A stretch of 64,000 bases of DNA from positions 49,851 through 113,850 of the forward strand of contig NZ_JXYA01000038.1 of the NCBI RefSeq assembly GCF_000967655.1. Reading direction: 5' to 3'. The position numbers were made by a program, and so were the translations under genes. Below, in pieces: positions 26,616 to 35,672 of the stretch (positions are counted from its first letter, which is position 1; each line of letters opens with the position of its first letter). The DNA comes from Pseudoalteromonas rubra (GTDB lineage: Bacteria; Pseudomonadota; Gammaproteobacteria; Enterobacterales; Alteromonadaceae). The notes beneath the pieces were generated by a model. The model saw only the letters and a list, made by a program, of their open reading frames with translations, ran no database searches and was not told where the DNA came from.

Positions 26616-27842
26616 TTACAGTACCCAGCGCCACACCACAAATAATACCGCAAAGGCAATCAAATAACTCAGGCCTGCCCAGGTCAGCAGTTGCACCGGC
26701 TTGCTTTGCTGCGCAAACTGCGCTTTCGACATCAATGAGAAATTCAGCCAGGCAAAAAACGGCGTAGTTAAAAACGCCAGCGTCATGGCAAACATCAGCA
26801 TGTCTTTCAGGTTGGCTTTAAAGAACAACACCAGCACCATGCCGAATATGGCCTGAACGGTAATGAAAATCGACAAACTGGCCTTTTTTTGGTGCGGTTT
26901 GATCAGCTTAACCGCATCGTCCAGGGTTCTGGCATAACCGTCCAGTACCGTGATTGTGGTACCGAACATGCACAGGAAGGCAATGGTGGCGATTAACCAG
27001 CGGGCCCACTCACCTAAAGTCAGTGTGTACATATCAATCAGCTGTTTAGAAAAGGCCACCCCGGCGAGTTCTATTTTCTGGCTCTGCCCGTATTGCAGTA
27101 ACACACCCAGAGAAAAGAACACCACGGCTAAAAATAAAGTTAAAAAGTAGCCGAGATTAAAATCAAACAAGCCCTGGGCTTTACTCAGCGACTGAGTGCG
27201 AGTTTTGGCTTTTAACCACAGTGAGTTAATGGCCGATATTTCAATGGGGGCTGGCATCCAGCCCATCAGGGCCACCATAAAGCCCAGTAAAGCAAGCGAA
27301 TAAGGAGACGGTGCAGGTTGAGGTGACGGGTGAGCCTGACCCTGTGATACGGCCACCAACAAAGCCGCCAGTGTGGTAACACACAGTATCGCCATGATCC
27401 CTTTACTGGCTTTGTCGAGCAATTTGTAATGTCCAAACAGTAAGATCCCCAGGCATACAAACAGCAGGGCATAGCACAATGTTGTCAGTGAGAGACTCCA
27501 GGGCAGAGCATACTGCAACAGGGCCGCAGTGAGCAGCAGCACACCGGCGGTGTTCACCACTGCGGCAATGACATTCAATGCCACAAAGAGATAAAACAGG
27601 GCACGGTTCTTATTGTAATATCCGGTGACCAGGCTGTTGCCTGTGTGCAGAGTGTATTCCACACCAAAACGGAAAAACGGATACTTGAGCAGATTAACCG
27701 CTACCACTAACCACAGCAGTTGCCAGCCAAATAAAGCACCGGCCTGAGTTGCCGCAACCAAGTGTGAGCCACCGACCGCAGCCGTGGCCATCAGGATCCC
27801 GGGGCCCAGGTTCCTGAGTTTAGAAGAAAGTGATTCCAACAC
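26616..27842 (-). CDS. Nramp-like membrane transporter lacking canonical metal motifs
   Basis: The 408-residue product has about eleven transmembrane helices and the Nramp fold signature GPGILMATAAVGGSHLVAATQ in helix 1. Canonical Nramp proteins carry DPGN there and an MPH motif in helix 6; here the equivalents read GGSH and GWMPAPIEISA, so the aspartate and the methionine-proline-histidine set are absent or changed. The fold is probably kept with another substrate or mechanism; Nramp-related magnesium transporters also lack the classical ligands. The start is a GTG (or TTG one codon later) with AAAGGAAC upstream. It stands alone, convergent with yfcL. Confidence 0.75.
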   Translation of the reverse strand: MLESLSSKLRNLGPGILMATAAVGGSHLVAATQAGALFGWQLLWLVVAVNLLKYPFFRFGVEYTLHTGNSLVTGYYNKNRALFYLFVALNVIAAVVNTAGVLLLTAALLQYALPWSLSLTTLCYALLFVCLGILLFGHYKLLDKASKGIMAILCVTTLAALLVAVSQGQAHPSPQPAPSPYSLALLGFMVALMGWMPAPIEISAINSLWLKAKTRTQSLSKAQGLFDFNLGYFLTLFLAVVFFSLGVLLQYGQSQKIELAGVAFSKQLIDMYTLTLGEWARWLIATIAFLCMFGTTITVLDGYARTLDDAVKLIKPHQKKASLSIFITVQAIFGMVLVLFFKANLKDMLMFAMTLAFLTTPFFAWLNFSLMSKAQFAQQSKPVQLLTWAGLSYLIAFAVLFVVWRWVL

Positions 27843-27956
27843 GACGTTCCTTTGTTTTTGCCACTCATGTTAACGATTTGAAAGCGTTTGCCAAGTGGAA
27901 AATGACTGGGCTAATGAGGTTGGGAGTCAAAAGCCCTGTCAGGACGTGTAATTTGG

Positions 27957-28802
27957 TCAGGTGGTGAAGTACTCTTCGGTGTCGTCTTTGAGGTCCTGGT
28001 AATCGTCTTCATCAAGATTAAGTGCATCCAGCACGCTTTGTTTCATGATCGGCCAGTCCGGAGCGGCGACAAAGCGTTTATTGGTATGGACCAGGTTCTC
28101 TGCCATTTTCAGGGTAGAAAATGTCAGCATTTCTTCGTCGCTCCGTTTTTCCTGAAGATAAGTGACATCGTGGTGCCTTAAGATAAGCTGACAAATGGGT
28201 TTGGGCAGATTCCAGCTGTTCGCCAGATAATAGCCAATGACTGTGTGGTTGGTCTGGTAGCGCTGCTCTTCGAACTCGACCAGCATTTTATCGTAATTGC
28301 TGTTTGCGGCGCCCAGTACTTCGACATAATCCGGATAGTTGAACGCCATAGCGGGAATACCGGCATCGTGAAACAGGCCCAGCATATAGAGGTTCTCGAC
28401 CGGGACTTTACTTTTTATCTTATTGCCAATCAGGGTTGCGACATCGGCGATTTCCTGCGCACTGTCCCAGAAACGTTCCAGTTTGATGCAGCACTTTGAC
28501 TGGTCAAAGGCCTGCTTGAGCAAGTAGCCAGTTACCAGCATGGTAATGCTGTTAAGGCCCAGGAACATCACTGCCTGACGAATATCGGTAATGGTACGGG
28601 AAAAGCCATAGCTTGAGGAGTTAATGACTTTGAGCACTGCGGCGGAGGTTGCGACATCTGTTGCTATCAGTGCTGCGATTTCACCCAGTTCCGGCTCAGG
28701 TTGTTGTAATAACTGATGCAGGCTTTGCAACAGCTCTGGTTTTGCGGGCAGGCAAAACCCATGGTTCATATCCTTAAGCACGGCGTTATCTATTTCGATC
28801 AT
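27957..28802 (-). CDS. HDOD domain signalling protein
   Basis: The 281-residue product is almost all HDOD domain: LLQQPEPELGEIAALIATDVATSAAVLKVINSSSYGF at the start, then LFHDAGIPAM and LILRHHDVTYL. Catalytic HD residues are not all kept, as is usual for HDOD. These proteins relay cyclic-nucleotide or two-component signals. I chose ATG 28802, because the upstream 22 residues are unlike the family. It is transcribed divergently from the AbgT gene. Confidence 0.85.
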   Translation of the reverse strand: MIEIDNAVLKDMNHGFCLPAKPELLQSLHQLLQQPEPELGEIAALIATDVATSAAVLKVINSSSYGFSRTITDIRQAVMFLGLNSITMLVTGYLLKQAFDQSKCCIKLERFWDSAQEIADVATLIGNKIKSKVPVENLYMLGLFHDAGIPAMAFNYPDYVEVLGAANSNYDKMLVEFEEQRYQTNHTVIGYYLANSWNLPKPICQLILRHHDVTYLQEKRSDEEMLTFSTLKMAENLVHTNKRFVAAPDWPIMKQSVLDALNLDEDDYQDLKDDTEEYFTT

Positions 28803-28897
28803 GGCGGTCTCGTTAAAGCAAATACGGAATACACGAACAGCCCGTCGAGTGTCAGGCTGATTTGCCAAGTATAGTAGCTAAGCCAGATTACGCATTC

Positions 28898-28913
28898 TTT
28901 GCGTCAACGCAAA
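28898..28913. promoter_or_regulatory. Inverted repeat in the HDOD-AbgT divergent region
   Basis: TTTGCG-TCAA-CGCAAA is a perfect six-base inverted repeat midway between two divergent starts. It may be an operator or small hairpin; no regulator can be assigned. Confidence 0.3.
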
Positions 28914-29016
28914 AAACGCATAAATAATACCCACGTAATGGATAAAGGAACAAATGAATTGGCATTGTTACGGTTGTTAAGTTAAAGTTGGCTAATTTTC
29001 TTTTTAGGGATTAACT

Positions 29017-30570
29017 ATGGAACAAGCGAAAAACGCAAATAACGAAGCCAGCTTCGTTATGCGATTCCTCAATAATATTGAAAGGGTTGGTAACAAGCTG
29101 CCCGATCCGGCCATGATCTTCCTCGGTGCGATGCTCCTGATCTGGTTATTATCCTGGATGCTTTCGGGCGTCAGCTTTGATGCCATTGACCCGCGCACTG
29201 GCGAGGCGATTGTTGTTCATAACCTGCTTAGCGGGGATTCTTTAGCAGGCTTTTTGGCCTCAATGGTGAAAACCTTTACCGGCTTTGCGCCGCTGGGCGT
29301 GGTGCTGGTCGCGATGCTGGGTGTTGGTGTAGCTGAGCACTCGGGTTATATTAATGCTGGCCTGAAACTGATGCTTAAGCGCACACCACAGGCACTGCTG
29401 ACACCCTCTATTATCTTAATTGCAATTGTCAGCCACACCGCGACCGATGCGGGTTATGTGCTGGTGATCCCGCTGGCTGGCGTTATCTTCTATGCTATGG
29501 GACGTCACCCGCTGGCCGGTATTGCGGCGGCGTTTGCTGGCGTAAGTGGCGGCTTTAGTGCGAACTTCATCCCTTCAGGCATCGATCCTCTGTTACAGAG
29601 CTTCACACAAAGTGCGGCGCAGATCATCGACCCTGAAATCTCAGTCAACCCGCTGAATAACTGGTTCTTCACCTCAGCCTCGAGTGTCTTTATTATTCTG
29701 CTTGGCTGGTATATTACCGATAAAATCATTGAACCGCGTCTGGCATCAACTAAGGTAGACGGCGATACCAACGATCTGCCTGAATTTAACGAAGTCACCT
29801 CTAAAGAGCGCTCGGCGTTTTACGCCGCCTCGGCTGTGATGCTTGCTGGTATCGGTTTACTCATTTATGCCGCCAGTGGCGAAGACTCGGCGCTGCGCAG
29901 TGAAAGTGGTGCACTGACCGACTTTAGCGCGCCGCTGATGCAGTCTATTGTACCGCTGATCTTCTTACTCTTCTGGATCCCCGGTGCCGTATTTGGCTTT
30001 ATGGTCGGAACCTTTAAGTCCTCAAAAGACATGATAGATGCAATGAGTAAATCGATGAATTCGATGTCTTACTACATTGTTATGGCATTCTTCTGTGCGC
30101 TGTTTATCGCGGCATTTAGTAAGTCGAACCTGGGCGCGTTACTGGCCATTGAAGGCGCTGAGGTCTTAAAAGCCATGGCACTGCCAAGCTCAGTAACTGT
30201 GATTGGTATTATCTTCCTGACCGCCTTTGTAAACCTGTTCGTGGGTTCAAGCTCTGCAAAATGGGCACTGCTGGGTCCGATATTTGTACCTATGTTGATG
30301 CAACTGGGTATTTCTCCAGACTTGTCTCAGGCGGCGTATCGTGTTGGTGATTCCAGCTCAAACATCATTACCCCGCTGATGCCTTACTTCCCGCTGGTGG
30401 TGGTGTACTGCCAGAAGTATGTTAAAGACACGGGTATTGGTACATTGTTGGCACTGATGCTGCCATACTCCATCGCCTTTTTGATCGGCTGGAGCCTATT
30501 CCTGCTGGCATACTGGGGCCTGAGCATTCCACTGGGCCTGCAATCTAGCTACATCTACCCGGCAGGTTAA
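29017..30570 (+). CDS. AbgT family transporter
   Basis: The 517-residue product has about twelve to thirteen membrane segments and the AbgT hallmarks: RVGNKLPDPAMIFLGAML near the start, GVSGGFSANFIPSGIDPLLQ, and the conserved NLFVGSSSAKWALLGPIFVPM and YRVGDSSSNIITPLMPYFPL motifs. AbgT proteins import p-aminobenzoyl-glutamate, and homologues MtrF and YdaH export sulfonamides using the proton gradient. AGGGA lies before the ATG. It is not next to abgA/abgB, so a folate-breakdown role is only a possibility. Confidence 0.9.
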   Translation: MEQAKNANNEASFVMRFLNNIERVGNKLPDPAMIFLGAMLLIWLLSWMLSGVSFDAIDPRTGEAIVVHNLLSGDSLAGFLASMVKTFTGFAPLGVVLVAMLGVGVAEHSGYINAGLKLMLKRTPQALLTPSIILIAIVSHTATDAGYVLVIPLAGVIFYAMGRHPLAGIAAAFAGVSGGFSANFIPSGIDPLLQSFTQSAAQIIDPEISVNPLNNWFFTSASSVFIILLGWYITDKIIEPRLASTKVDGDTNDLPEFNEVTSKERSAFYAASAVMLAGIGLLIYAASGEDSALRSESGALTDFSAPLMQSIVPLIFLLFWIPGAVFGFMVGTFKSSKDMIDAMSKSMNSMSYYIVMAFFCALFIAAFSKSNLGALLAIEGAEVLKAMALPSSVTVIGIIFLTAFVNLFVGSSSAKWALLGPIFVPMLMQLGISPDLSQAAYRVGDSSSNIITPLMPYFPLVVVYCQKYVKDTGIGTLLALMLPYSIAFLIGWSLFLLAYWGLSIPLGLQSSYIYPAG

Positions 30571-30581
30571 TCTGCCCTTCA

Positions 30582-30608
30582 CTGGATGGGGCCCGACGCC
30601 TCATCCAG
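30582..30608 (+). terminator. Hairpin after the AbgT gene
   Basis: CTGGATGGGGC-CCGAC-GCCTCATCCAG makes an 11-base-pair stem with one G-U pair, 12 bases after the stop. A short CTTTG follows, so termination may be partial. Confidence 0.55.
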
Positions 30609-30840
30609 CTTTGCAGGAAGCTTTGCAGGACATCCACTCCAAAGGACAGCTTCGCAGGAAACCCAATCAAAACCTTTCAAAAAAACCATTCTAAAGACAC
30701 CCAATCGAAGACACCCGCACAGCTTCGCAGGACACCCATTCAAAATCCCCGAGACACCCAATCGAAAGACACCCAATCGAAAGACACCCAATCGAAAGAC
30801 ACCCAATCGAAGGCATCCAATCGAAGACATCCACTCATGA
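30609..30840. repeat. Composite tandem-repeat region, GACACCCAATCGAAA units
   Basis: Four head-to-tail 15-base units GACACCCAATCGAAA lie at 30753-30812 (the last ends AAG), followed by degenerate GCATCCAATCGAA and GACATCCACTC copies. Single copies occur at 30696-30709 and 30732-30742. They are mixed with GCTTYGCAGGA boxes at 30609, 30620, 30649 and 30722. The unit is a multiple of three without stops, so long frames open on both strands, but none has a ribosome site or recognisable protein character. No similarity to CRISPR repeats is evident: there are no spacers between the four core units. Confidence 0.85.
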
Positions 30841-30871
30841 TTACCGGATTAGGCATTAACTTACGGACAGG

Positions 30872-31030
30872 AAAAAGAAAAAGCCGGCTTCTGCCGGCTA
30901 GATGGATTTGCTATTGGTTGGGCCAAAAGCACCAAGGGAAATCTTACTGCCTCCGTGCAGTAAATACTCAAGGGAGGTTCAAAAATCAAAGTAACCAATA
31001 AGAGTACATACTGGTTAAAAGCAGGCGCAT
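30872..31030 (-). ncRNA. Candidate small RNA
   Basis: On the minus strand a rho-independent-type terminator (AGCCGGC-AGAA-GCCGGCT followed by TTTTTCTTTTTC) ends at 30872, but no minus-strand gene precedes it. The stretch before it contains a perfect hairpin TTACTGC-N6-GCAGTAA (30944-30963), enclosed by an eight-base inverted repeat TATTGGTT/AACCAATA (30912-30919 and 30993-31000). Two CAAGGGA copies lie either side of the inner hairpin. The promoter is not clear, so the 5' end near 31030 is a guess. It could instead be the plus-strand leader of the downstream LysR gene. Confidence 0.35.
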
Positions 31031-31223
31031 CATATCCCTGTTAGATGACCAAATTATGACAAACTGTGCAGGCCATTCGATTTGTTCGTTTTACATTGCC
31101 GTCGCACAGGCATCTGGCTATGAAAAATTGTGCACACGGCACATCAATAGAGAAAAGTGATTGAATAGATTAGAATAGTTACAAGCACAGTGGCCAGTGT
31201 GGCCCAATGACGAGGAAGGTGAG

Positions 31224-32126
31224 ATGTTAAGAGTCACGCTTGAGCAATGGCGTATGTTGCGTGCTGTGGTAGAGCATGGTGGGTTTAATCAGGCAGCCAA
31301 AGCTATCCACAAGAGCCAGTCGAGTATTCATACCGCAGTACAAAAAATTGAAACAGCGCTATCCGTCAAATTATTCCAGGTAGAAGGGCGCAAAACCCGT
31401 CTTACTGAAGCGGGTGAAATGATGCTGCGCCGGGCCAATTATCTGCTCGATGAAGCCGAAAAGGTTGAGGCCGTCGGCCAGACTCTGGCAAAAGGGGTAG
31501 AGAGCCACCTGCGTATTGCGGTGGATGAAGTCTTTCCTCAGGCACTGCTTTATAAGGTGCTGGAAGCAACCTCGCAGGCTTACCCATTGCTGCGTATCGA
31601 ACTGGTCGAATCTATCCTGTCTGGGTCATTTGAGGCGCTTCAGAACGCCAAAGTTGATATTGCCATCTCGCCTATGGTGCTTGCAGAAGGCTTTAGTGAG
31701 CAGCTCTGTTTGGTGGAATTTGTAGCCGTTGCTCATCCCGAGCATGCGTTGCATCAGCTCGGTCGTGAGCTGAACTTGGAAGACCTTAAATCATTCAGGC
31801 AAATCGTAGTCAGAGATTCTGCATTGGGTAAAGGCACTGACAGCGGCTGGCTGGGGGCCGATCAGCGTTGGACGGTCAGCCATTTACGCACTATGGTGGA
31901 TATGGTTACTCAGGGGCTGGGTTTTGCCTGGCTGCCCAGAAGTGCTATTACCACGCAGCTTAGTAGTGGCGCACTGGTGCCATTGCAACTCACGCACAAT
32001 CGCACACGCCAGGCCCAGCTTAACCTGCTCTTTAAAGACGGAGATACGCTCGGACCCGCAGCCAGGGCGTTTATTGGAGAGCTCAGATATCAGTGTATGG
32101 CGCTGGAGGCTCAGGACAACGACTAA
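31224..32126 (+). CDS. LysR-family transcriptional regulator
   Basis: The 300-residue product has the LysR winged HTH (EQWRMLRAVVEHGGFNQAAKAIHKSQSSIHTAVQKIE, residues about 6-40) and a co-inducer domain. ATG 31224 has a strong AGGAAGG upstream. The neighbouring gene 3' of it is convergent, and upstream lies the repeat gap, so the target is not obvious. The N-terminus recalls regulators of the ArgP-unrelated QseA/YafC type, but I cannot name the subfamily. It overlaps the EAL gene's 3' end by four bases. Confidence 0.88.
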   Translation: MLRVTLEQWRMLRAVVEHGGFNQAAKAIHKSQSSIHTAVQKIETALSVKLFQVEGRKTRLTEAGEMMLRRANYLLDEAEKVEAVGQTLAKGVESHLRIAVDEVFPQALLYKVLEATSQAYPLLRIELVESILSGSFEALQNAKVDIAISPMVLAEGFSEQLCLVEFVAVAHPEHALHQLGRELNLEDLKSFRQIVVRDSALGKGTDSGWLGADQRWTVSHLRTMVDMVTQGLGFAWLPRSAITTQLSSGALVPLQLTHNRTRQAQLNLLFKDGDTLGPAARAFIGELRYQCMALEAQDND

Positions 32127-34402
32127 GTCGCCTGTGTATCGTAAGCGTGCGCCAGCACTTGCTCAACGGCCACTGGGCGGCTGAACCAGTAGCCCTGGAA
32201 CTCTTTCACCCCAAGCTCCTGCAACTTATTAAGTTGCGCCTGAGTTTCAACGCCTTCTGCCAGCGCTGCAATGCCCAGGTTATCGCACATTGTGAGGATC
32301 CCCAGCAGCAGCGCCTGTTGTTTTTGATCTGAGGTGATCTGTGTCACCAAAGAGCGATCCAGCTTGAGGCGTTTAATGGGCGAGGCCAGCACTCGCGCAA
32401 TATTTGAGTAACCGATCCCAAAATCATCAATACTCAGGCTGAAGCCCATTTTATCGAGCGCTTCCATGATCTGGTTATGATCGTCGGCAAAGCTGTATTC
32501 GGTCAGTTCAAACTCGAACATGCGCGGGCTCAGGCCATAGTTGTGGACAATAGACAGGGTGTTCCGGGCAAACTGCTCGCAAGCAATGTCGCGGGAGCTG
32601 ATGTTAATGGCGATAGGCACGTGAATATCCGGGTGACTCTGTAAGGTATGGCAAACCTTATGCAAAATGCGTTGTGTCAGCTGATTGACCAGGCCAAACT
32701 CCTCGGCAATGGGCACAAACTCTCCGGGGGACACCCACCCCAACAAGGGGCTGTGCCAGCGGGCCAGGGCTTCGTAGCCAATCACCGAATGGGTGTTATC
32801 ATGCTTGCTCTGCAAGACTATCTGCAGTTCATCATGCTCCAGCGCCTTTTCCAGCAGCAGGGCCATCTCGTGGCGGGCCAGTGTCTGGCGTCGGGTGCCG
32901 TGGTCAAATATGGCCAGATCATCGCCAGCACCGCGCAGTTCACAGGCCTGCTGGGCATTCTTTACCAACCGCTCAGGGATATAGCCGTGCTCCGGGTAGG
33001 TCGCAATCCCCACAGCGTAACGGGCATGAAATTGGTGCTGTCCCAGTTTGAGCCAGAAATCAAGGTGCTGATGCCAGCGCTGCGCAACCTCCAGTACCGG
33101 CGCATCGGGTTCGATAATAATCGCCAGTCTTCCTGCGCCAATATACGCAATCTGGTCGAGCAAACTGGGGTCGTGTTCTGCAACCTGGTTAATGTGGCCG
33201 TATAGATGTTTGTGCAACTCGCCGTCAATCAGGTAATCCAGTACGTGCTTATTGAGATTTTCGGCGATCAGCAGGGCAAATGGCTGGCCGCGATCAATAT
33301 GGACCTGTAACTGTTCAGTGAGCCAGGTTTTATTGGGTAAGTAGGTTCTGGCATCAAAGTACTTAGCCTGCTGATGGGCCACATCCAGGGCCAGCAGATC
33401 TTGCTGAAGCTGGTGCTGATCAGACACATCATTGAGATACCAGGCGCACAATTGCTCGGAGTGGTATTCCCGCGAAGCCAGCTCTATGGTGCGCTCTCCT
33501 ACGTGAAAAGTCTTCAGGTCGGCCTCGTGCTGGTCGCCGTTGTTCAGCAGCCGACTCAGATCATCTTGTGTAACGCGGGCAAAATTACAGGGCAGGGGTT
33601 GAGTCTGGATCCCCAGTAAAGTGCGCGCTTTTTCATTGGCTTCAACGATATTAAACTGCTGGTCGACTAATACAATGGCGTGAAAAGATTTCTGAAAGAA
33701 GCGTTGATAGATTTGTTTTTGTGAGGCCAGCAATTCGTTATTACTGGCCATATGCAAATTCAACCGGCTGGCGGCCAGACTGGTACGCCACACCGCCAGC
33801 GGCACGGTACAGTTAAAAAAGAAGAACAGCAAAAAGTGGATATAAATATCGCCGTCGACCAGCATACGCTCGCCGGATGGGATAACCGATAGGTTAACCT
33901 GCTGCACTATTAATAAAAATGGAATGATATTCAGTGCGGCGTAAAAAATCGCAGTGCGCTTACCCAGTAACAGTAACGCCAGAATTGGCGTGATATAAAC
34001 AAAAATAGAGCCCAACTGGGCAAGGGGTAACAGAGGAATAAATAACTTGATGGCCACCCCGGCGGCCACTATGGCAATCATCAGCAAATGCGCACACAGC
34101 TGATAAGCGCTGCGGCTCAGAGTGAGCAGCACACCTATAGTGAGCGTAAAGCCCGACGTCAGCGCCAGCACATAGTCAAGTTCAAATGCCAGCGCAGCGG
34201 GCAAGCTGTTGATAAAGATCCCAAGGCATAATAAAAGCCCGGTCACCAAAATAATGCGCAGAGCGCTGACACGCCAGTTAGGCACGTCGCTTGGCGATTG
34301 GGTTTCTTCCTCAAGTAAGAAAAAGCGGCTTAAAGAGCTCAAAACGTTACAGTTATTATTATTGTTTTTCCCGATACTAAGGCCATCAGAGCCGCAATTC
34401 AA
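32123..34402 (-). CDS. Membrane cyclic-di-GMP phosphodiesterase with PAS, degenerate GGDEF and EAL
   Basis: The 759-residue product has about six N-terminal membrane helices (residues about 48-215), a PAS-like domain (AIVLVDQQFNIVEANEKA), a degenerate GGDEF domain and a C-terminal EAL domain. The GGDEF site reads GAGRL, so it cannot make cyclic di-GMP. The EAL site looks active: YEALARW, NISSRDI, FELTE, SIDDFGIGYSN, LKLDRS and AEGVET are all present. It should hydrolyse cyclic di-GMP. The start is a TTG at 34402 or another TTG at 34342; no good ribosome site decides. Confidence 0.87.
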   Translation of the reverse strand: MNCGSDGLSIGKNNNNNCNVLSSLSRFFLLEEETQSPSDVPNWRVSALRIILVTGLLLCLGIFINSLPAALAFELDYVLALTSGFTLTIGVLLTLSRSAYQLCAHLLMIAIVAAGVAIKLFIPLLPLAQLGSIFVYITPILALLLLGKRTAIFYAALNIIPFLLIVQQVNLSVIPSGERMLVDGDIYIHFLLFFFFNCTVPLAVWRTSLAASRLNLHMASNNELLASQKQIYQRFFQKSFHAIVLVDQQFNIVEANEKARTLLGIQTQPLPCNFARVTQDDLSRLLNNGDQHEADLKTFHVGERTIELASREYHSEQLCAWYLNDVSDQHQLQQDLLALDVAHQQAKYFDARTYLPNKTWLTEQLQVHIDRGQPFALLIAENLNKHVLDYLIDGELHKHLYGHINQVAEHDPSLLDQIAYIGAGRLAIIIEPDAPVLEVAQRWHQHLDFWLKLGQHQFHARYAVGIATYPEHGYIPERLVKNAQQACELRGAGDDLAIFDHGTRRQTLARHEMALLLEKALEHDELQIVLQSKHDNTHSVIGYEALARWHSPLLGWVSPGEFVPIAEEFGLVNQLTQRILHKVCHTLQSHPDIHVPIAINISSRDIACEQFARNTLSIVHNYGLSPRMFEFELTEYSFADDHNQIMEALDKMGFSLSIDDFGIGYSNIARVLASPIKRLKLDRSLVTQITSDQKQQALLLGILTMCDNLGIAALAEGVETQAQLNKLQELGVKEFQGYWFSRPVAVEQVLAHAYDTQAT

Positions 34403-34903
34403 TGGGCAGAGGCAGTAAAACCTGCGCTAAATCAGCTTAACTGCGGTTTTTTTCAACATAGTGGAGGGGAAATAGACAAACAGCACATCCTATTTGCAGG
34501 CAACATAGTCATTTTATTAACAATTCCGTCATTTTGGATGCGTGTGGCTGTAGACGACCTAATCACCACGCGGCAGAGGATTATTGTAGAAAAACCCCAT
34601 AAACACCGCCGTCATCCCGGGCGCTTGCGAGCCAGGATCTACTCGAACCCAACTAAGAAGTATCGGGTATACAGATGCGAGTGAAACAATTTGTTTGACT
34701 GGCTATGTGCGTGTTTACTTTCCTGGTTTATGTCTGCTTGCGCTATAGGATAGGAGGCAAGCGCGGACACCCACTCAAATAACTTTCACAGTTACGAAAT
34801 ACCACGCTACCGCCTATACGCGAACAGACGATCTCCGAACCTACCAATCAGAATTTCGAGTAAACGATTGGATGACCAACAACATACACCTCAAACCAGC
34901 AGT
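34403..34903. other. Gene-poor interval with repeat-like fragments
   Basis: No convincing gene is seen in these 500 bases. A fragment at about 34611-34644 (GTCATCCCGG ... CCAGGATCTACT) resembles a dispersed palindromic REP-type element with a decayed stem. At 34737-34764 GCTTGC and GCAAGC form a six-base inverted repeat, followed by GGACACCCACTC at 34765-34776, which shares its core with the repeats near 30.7 kb. Confidence 0.4.
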
Positions 34904-35656
34904 TCAACCCTCTGACTCTACCCGTTGAGCAATGCGTGCCTTCAAGGTACCGATAAAGCTGCGTGAGACGGGAATTTGAGCATCGGTTCCCGCAAGGCGC
35001 ACAAAGTATTTCCGGGCATGGTATTTAAGTGCCAATAGCTGTTTGGCATTGATGATATAGCTGCGGTGCAGCCGATAAAACTGAGAGTCGGGTAACTGAG
35101 TGCAAAACCCATCGAGGGTTTGCTCAGAGATAATCGTGTCTGTGTTATGGATACCGGCGCCTTGCTCGGTTAAATGGACTCGTCGATAGCGGCCAATGCT
35201 TTCAATAAAGTTGATATGTTCAAACTCAACGATTTTTTGCGCTGCATGGTCGTTTAAGATCAGCCGTGCAGATGAACGCGGAGGCTGAACGTGTGTTTGC
35301 TGACGAATGATTTTAGCCAGGCTTTTGGCGATAAGCTCTGGCCTGGCTGGTTTAACTAAGTAATCTATGGCGTTAGTACCAAAGGCTTTTAACGCATATT
35401 GTTCGTAAGCGGTCATAAAAATGAGCTGATAGGTCAATTGTTGCGTTGCTCTGGCCACATCAAAGCCATTGAGCTCGGGCATTTCGATATCAAGGAAGAC
35501 AATATCCGGGCGCTTGAGCATGATCTGCTCAATGGCCGATTTACCATCCGCTGCTTCTGCAACAATTTCTAGCTCATCAAAGCCAGTTATCACATCCCTT
35601 AAGTGCTGTCTGGCTGCTTGTTCGTCGTCAACAATGATCACGGTTTTGATATTCAT
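34904..35656 (-). CDS. LytTR-family response regulator
   Basis: The 250-residue product joins a receiver domain with phosphoacceptor Asp56 (IVFLDIEMPELNG), an acidic pair (VDDEQ) at residues 10-12 and the C-terminal lysine (VKPARPE), to a LytTR DNA-binding domain (about residues 150-250; FIESIGRYRRVHLTE, FYRLHRSYIINAKQL). It is the output half of the pair with the histidine kinase just upstream (16-base gap). Its likely targets include the divergent lipoprotein gene at 36897, by position only. Confidence 0.92.
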   Translation of the reverse strand: MNIKTVIIVDDEQAARQHLRDVITGFDELEIVAEAADGKSAIEQIMLKRPDIVFLDIEMPELNGFDVARATQQLTYQLIFMTAYEQYALKAFGTNAIDYLVKPARPELIAKSLAKIIRQQTHVQPPRSSARLILNDHAAQKIVEFEHINFIESIGRYRRVHLTEQGAGIHNTDTIISEQTLDGFCTQLPDSQFYRLHRSYIINAKQLLALKYHARKYFVRLAGTDAQIPVSRSFIGTLKARIAQRVESEG

Positions 35657-35672
35657 ATTCCGCTCTGGTTAT

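Noticed and set aside
30579..30840. Open frames of 83-84 codons on both strands across the repeat region
   Set aside because: The 15-base unit has no stops in these frames, so frames open by composition. There is no ribosome site, the translated protein is repeat-only (KTPNR / RLGVF) and the plus frame starts inside a terminator hairpin.
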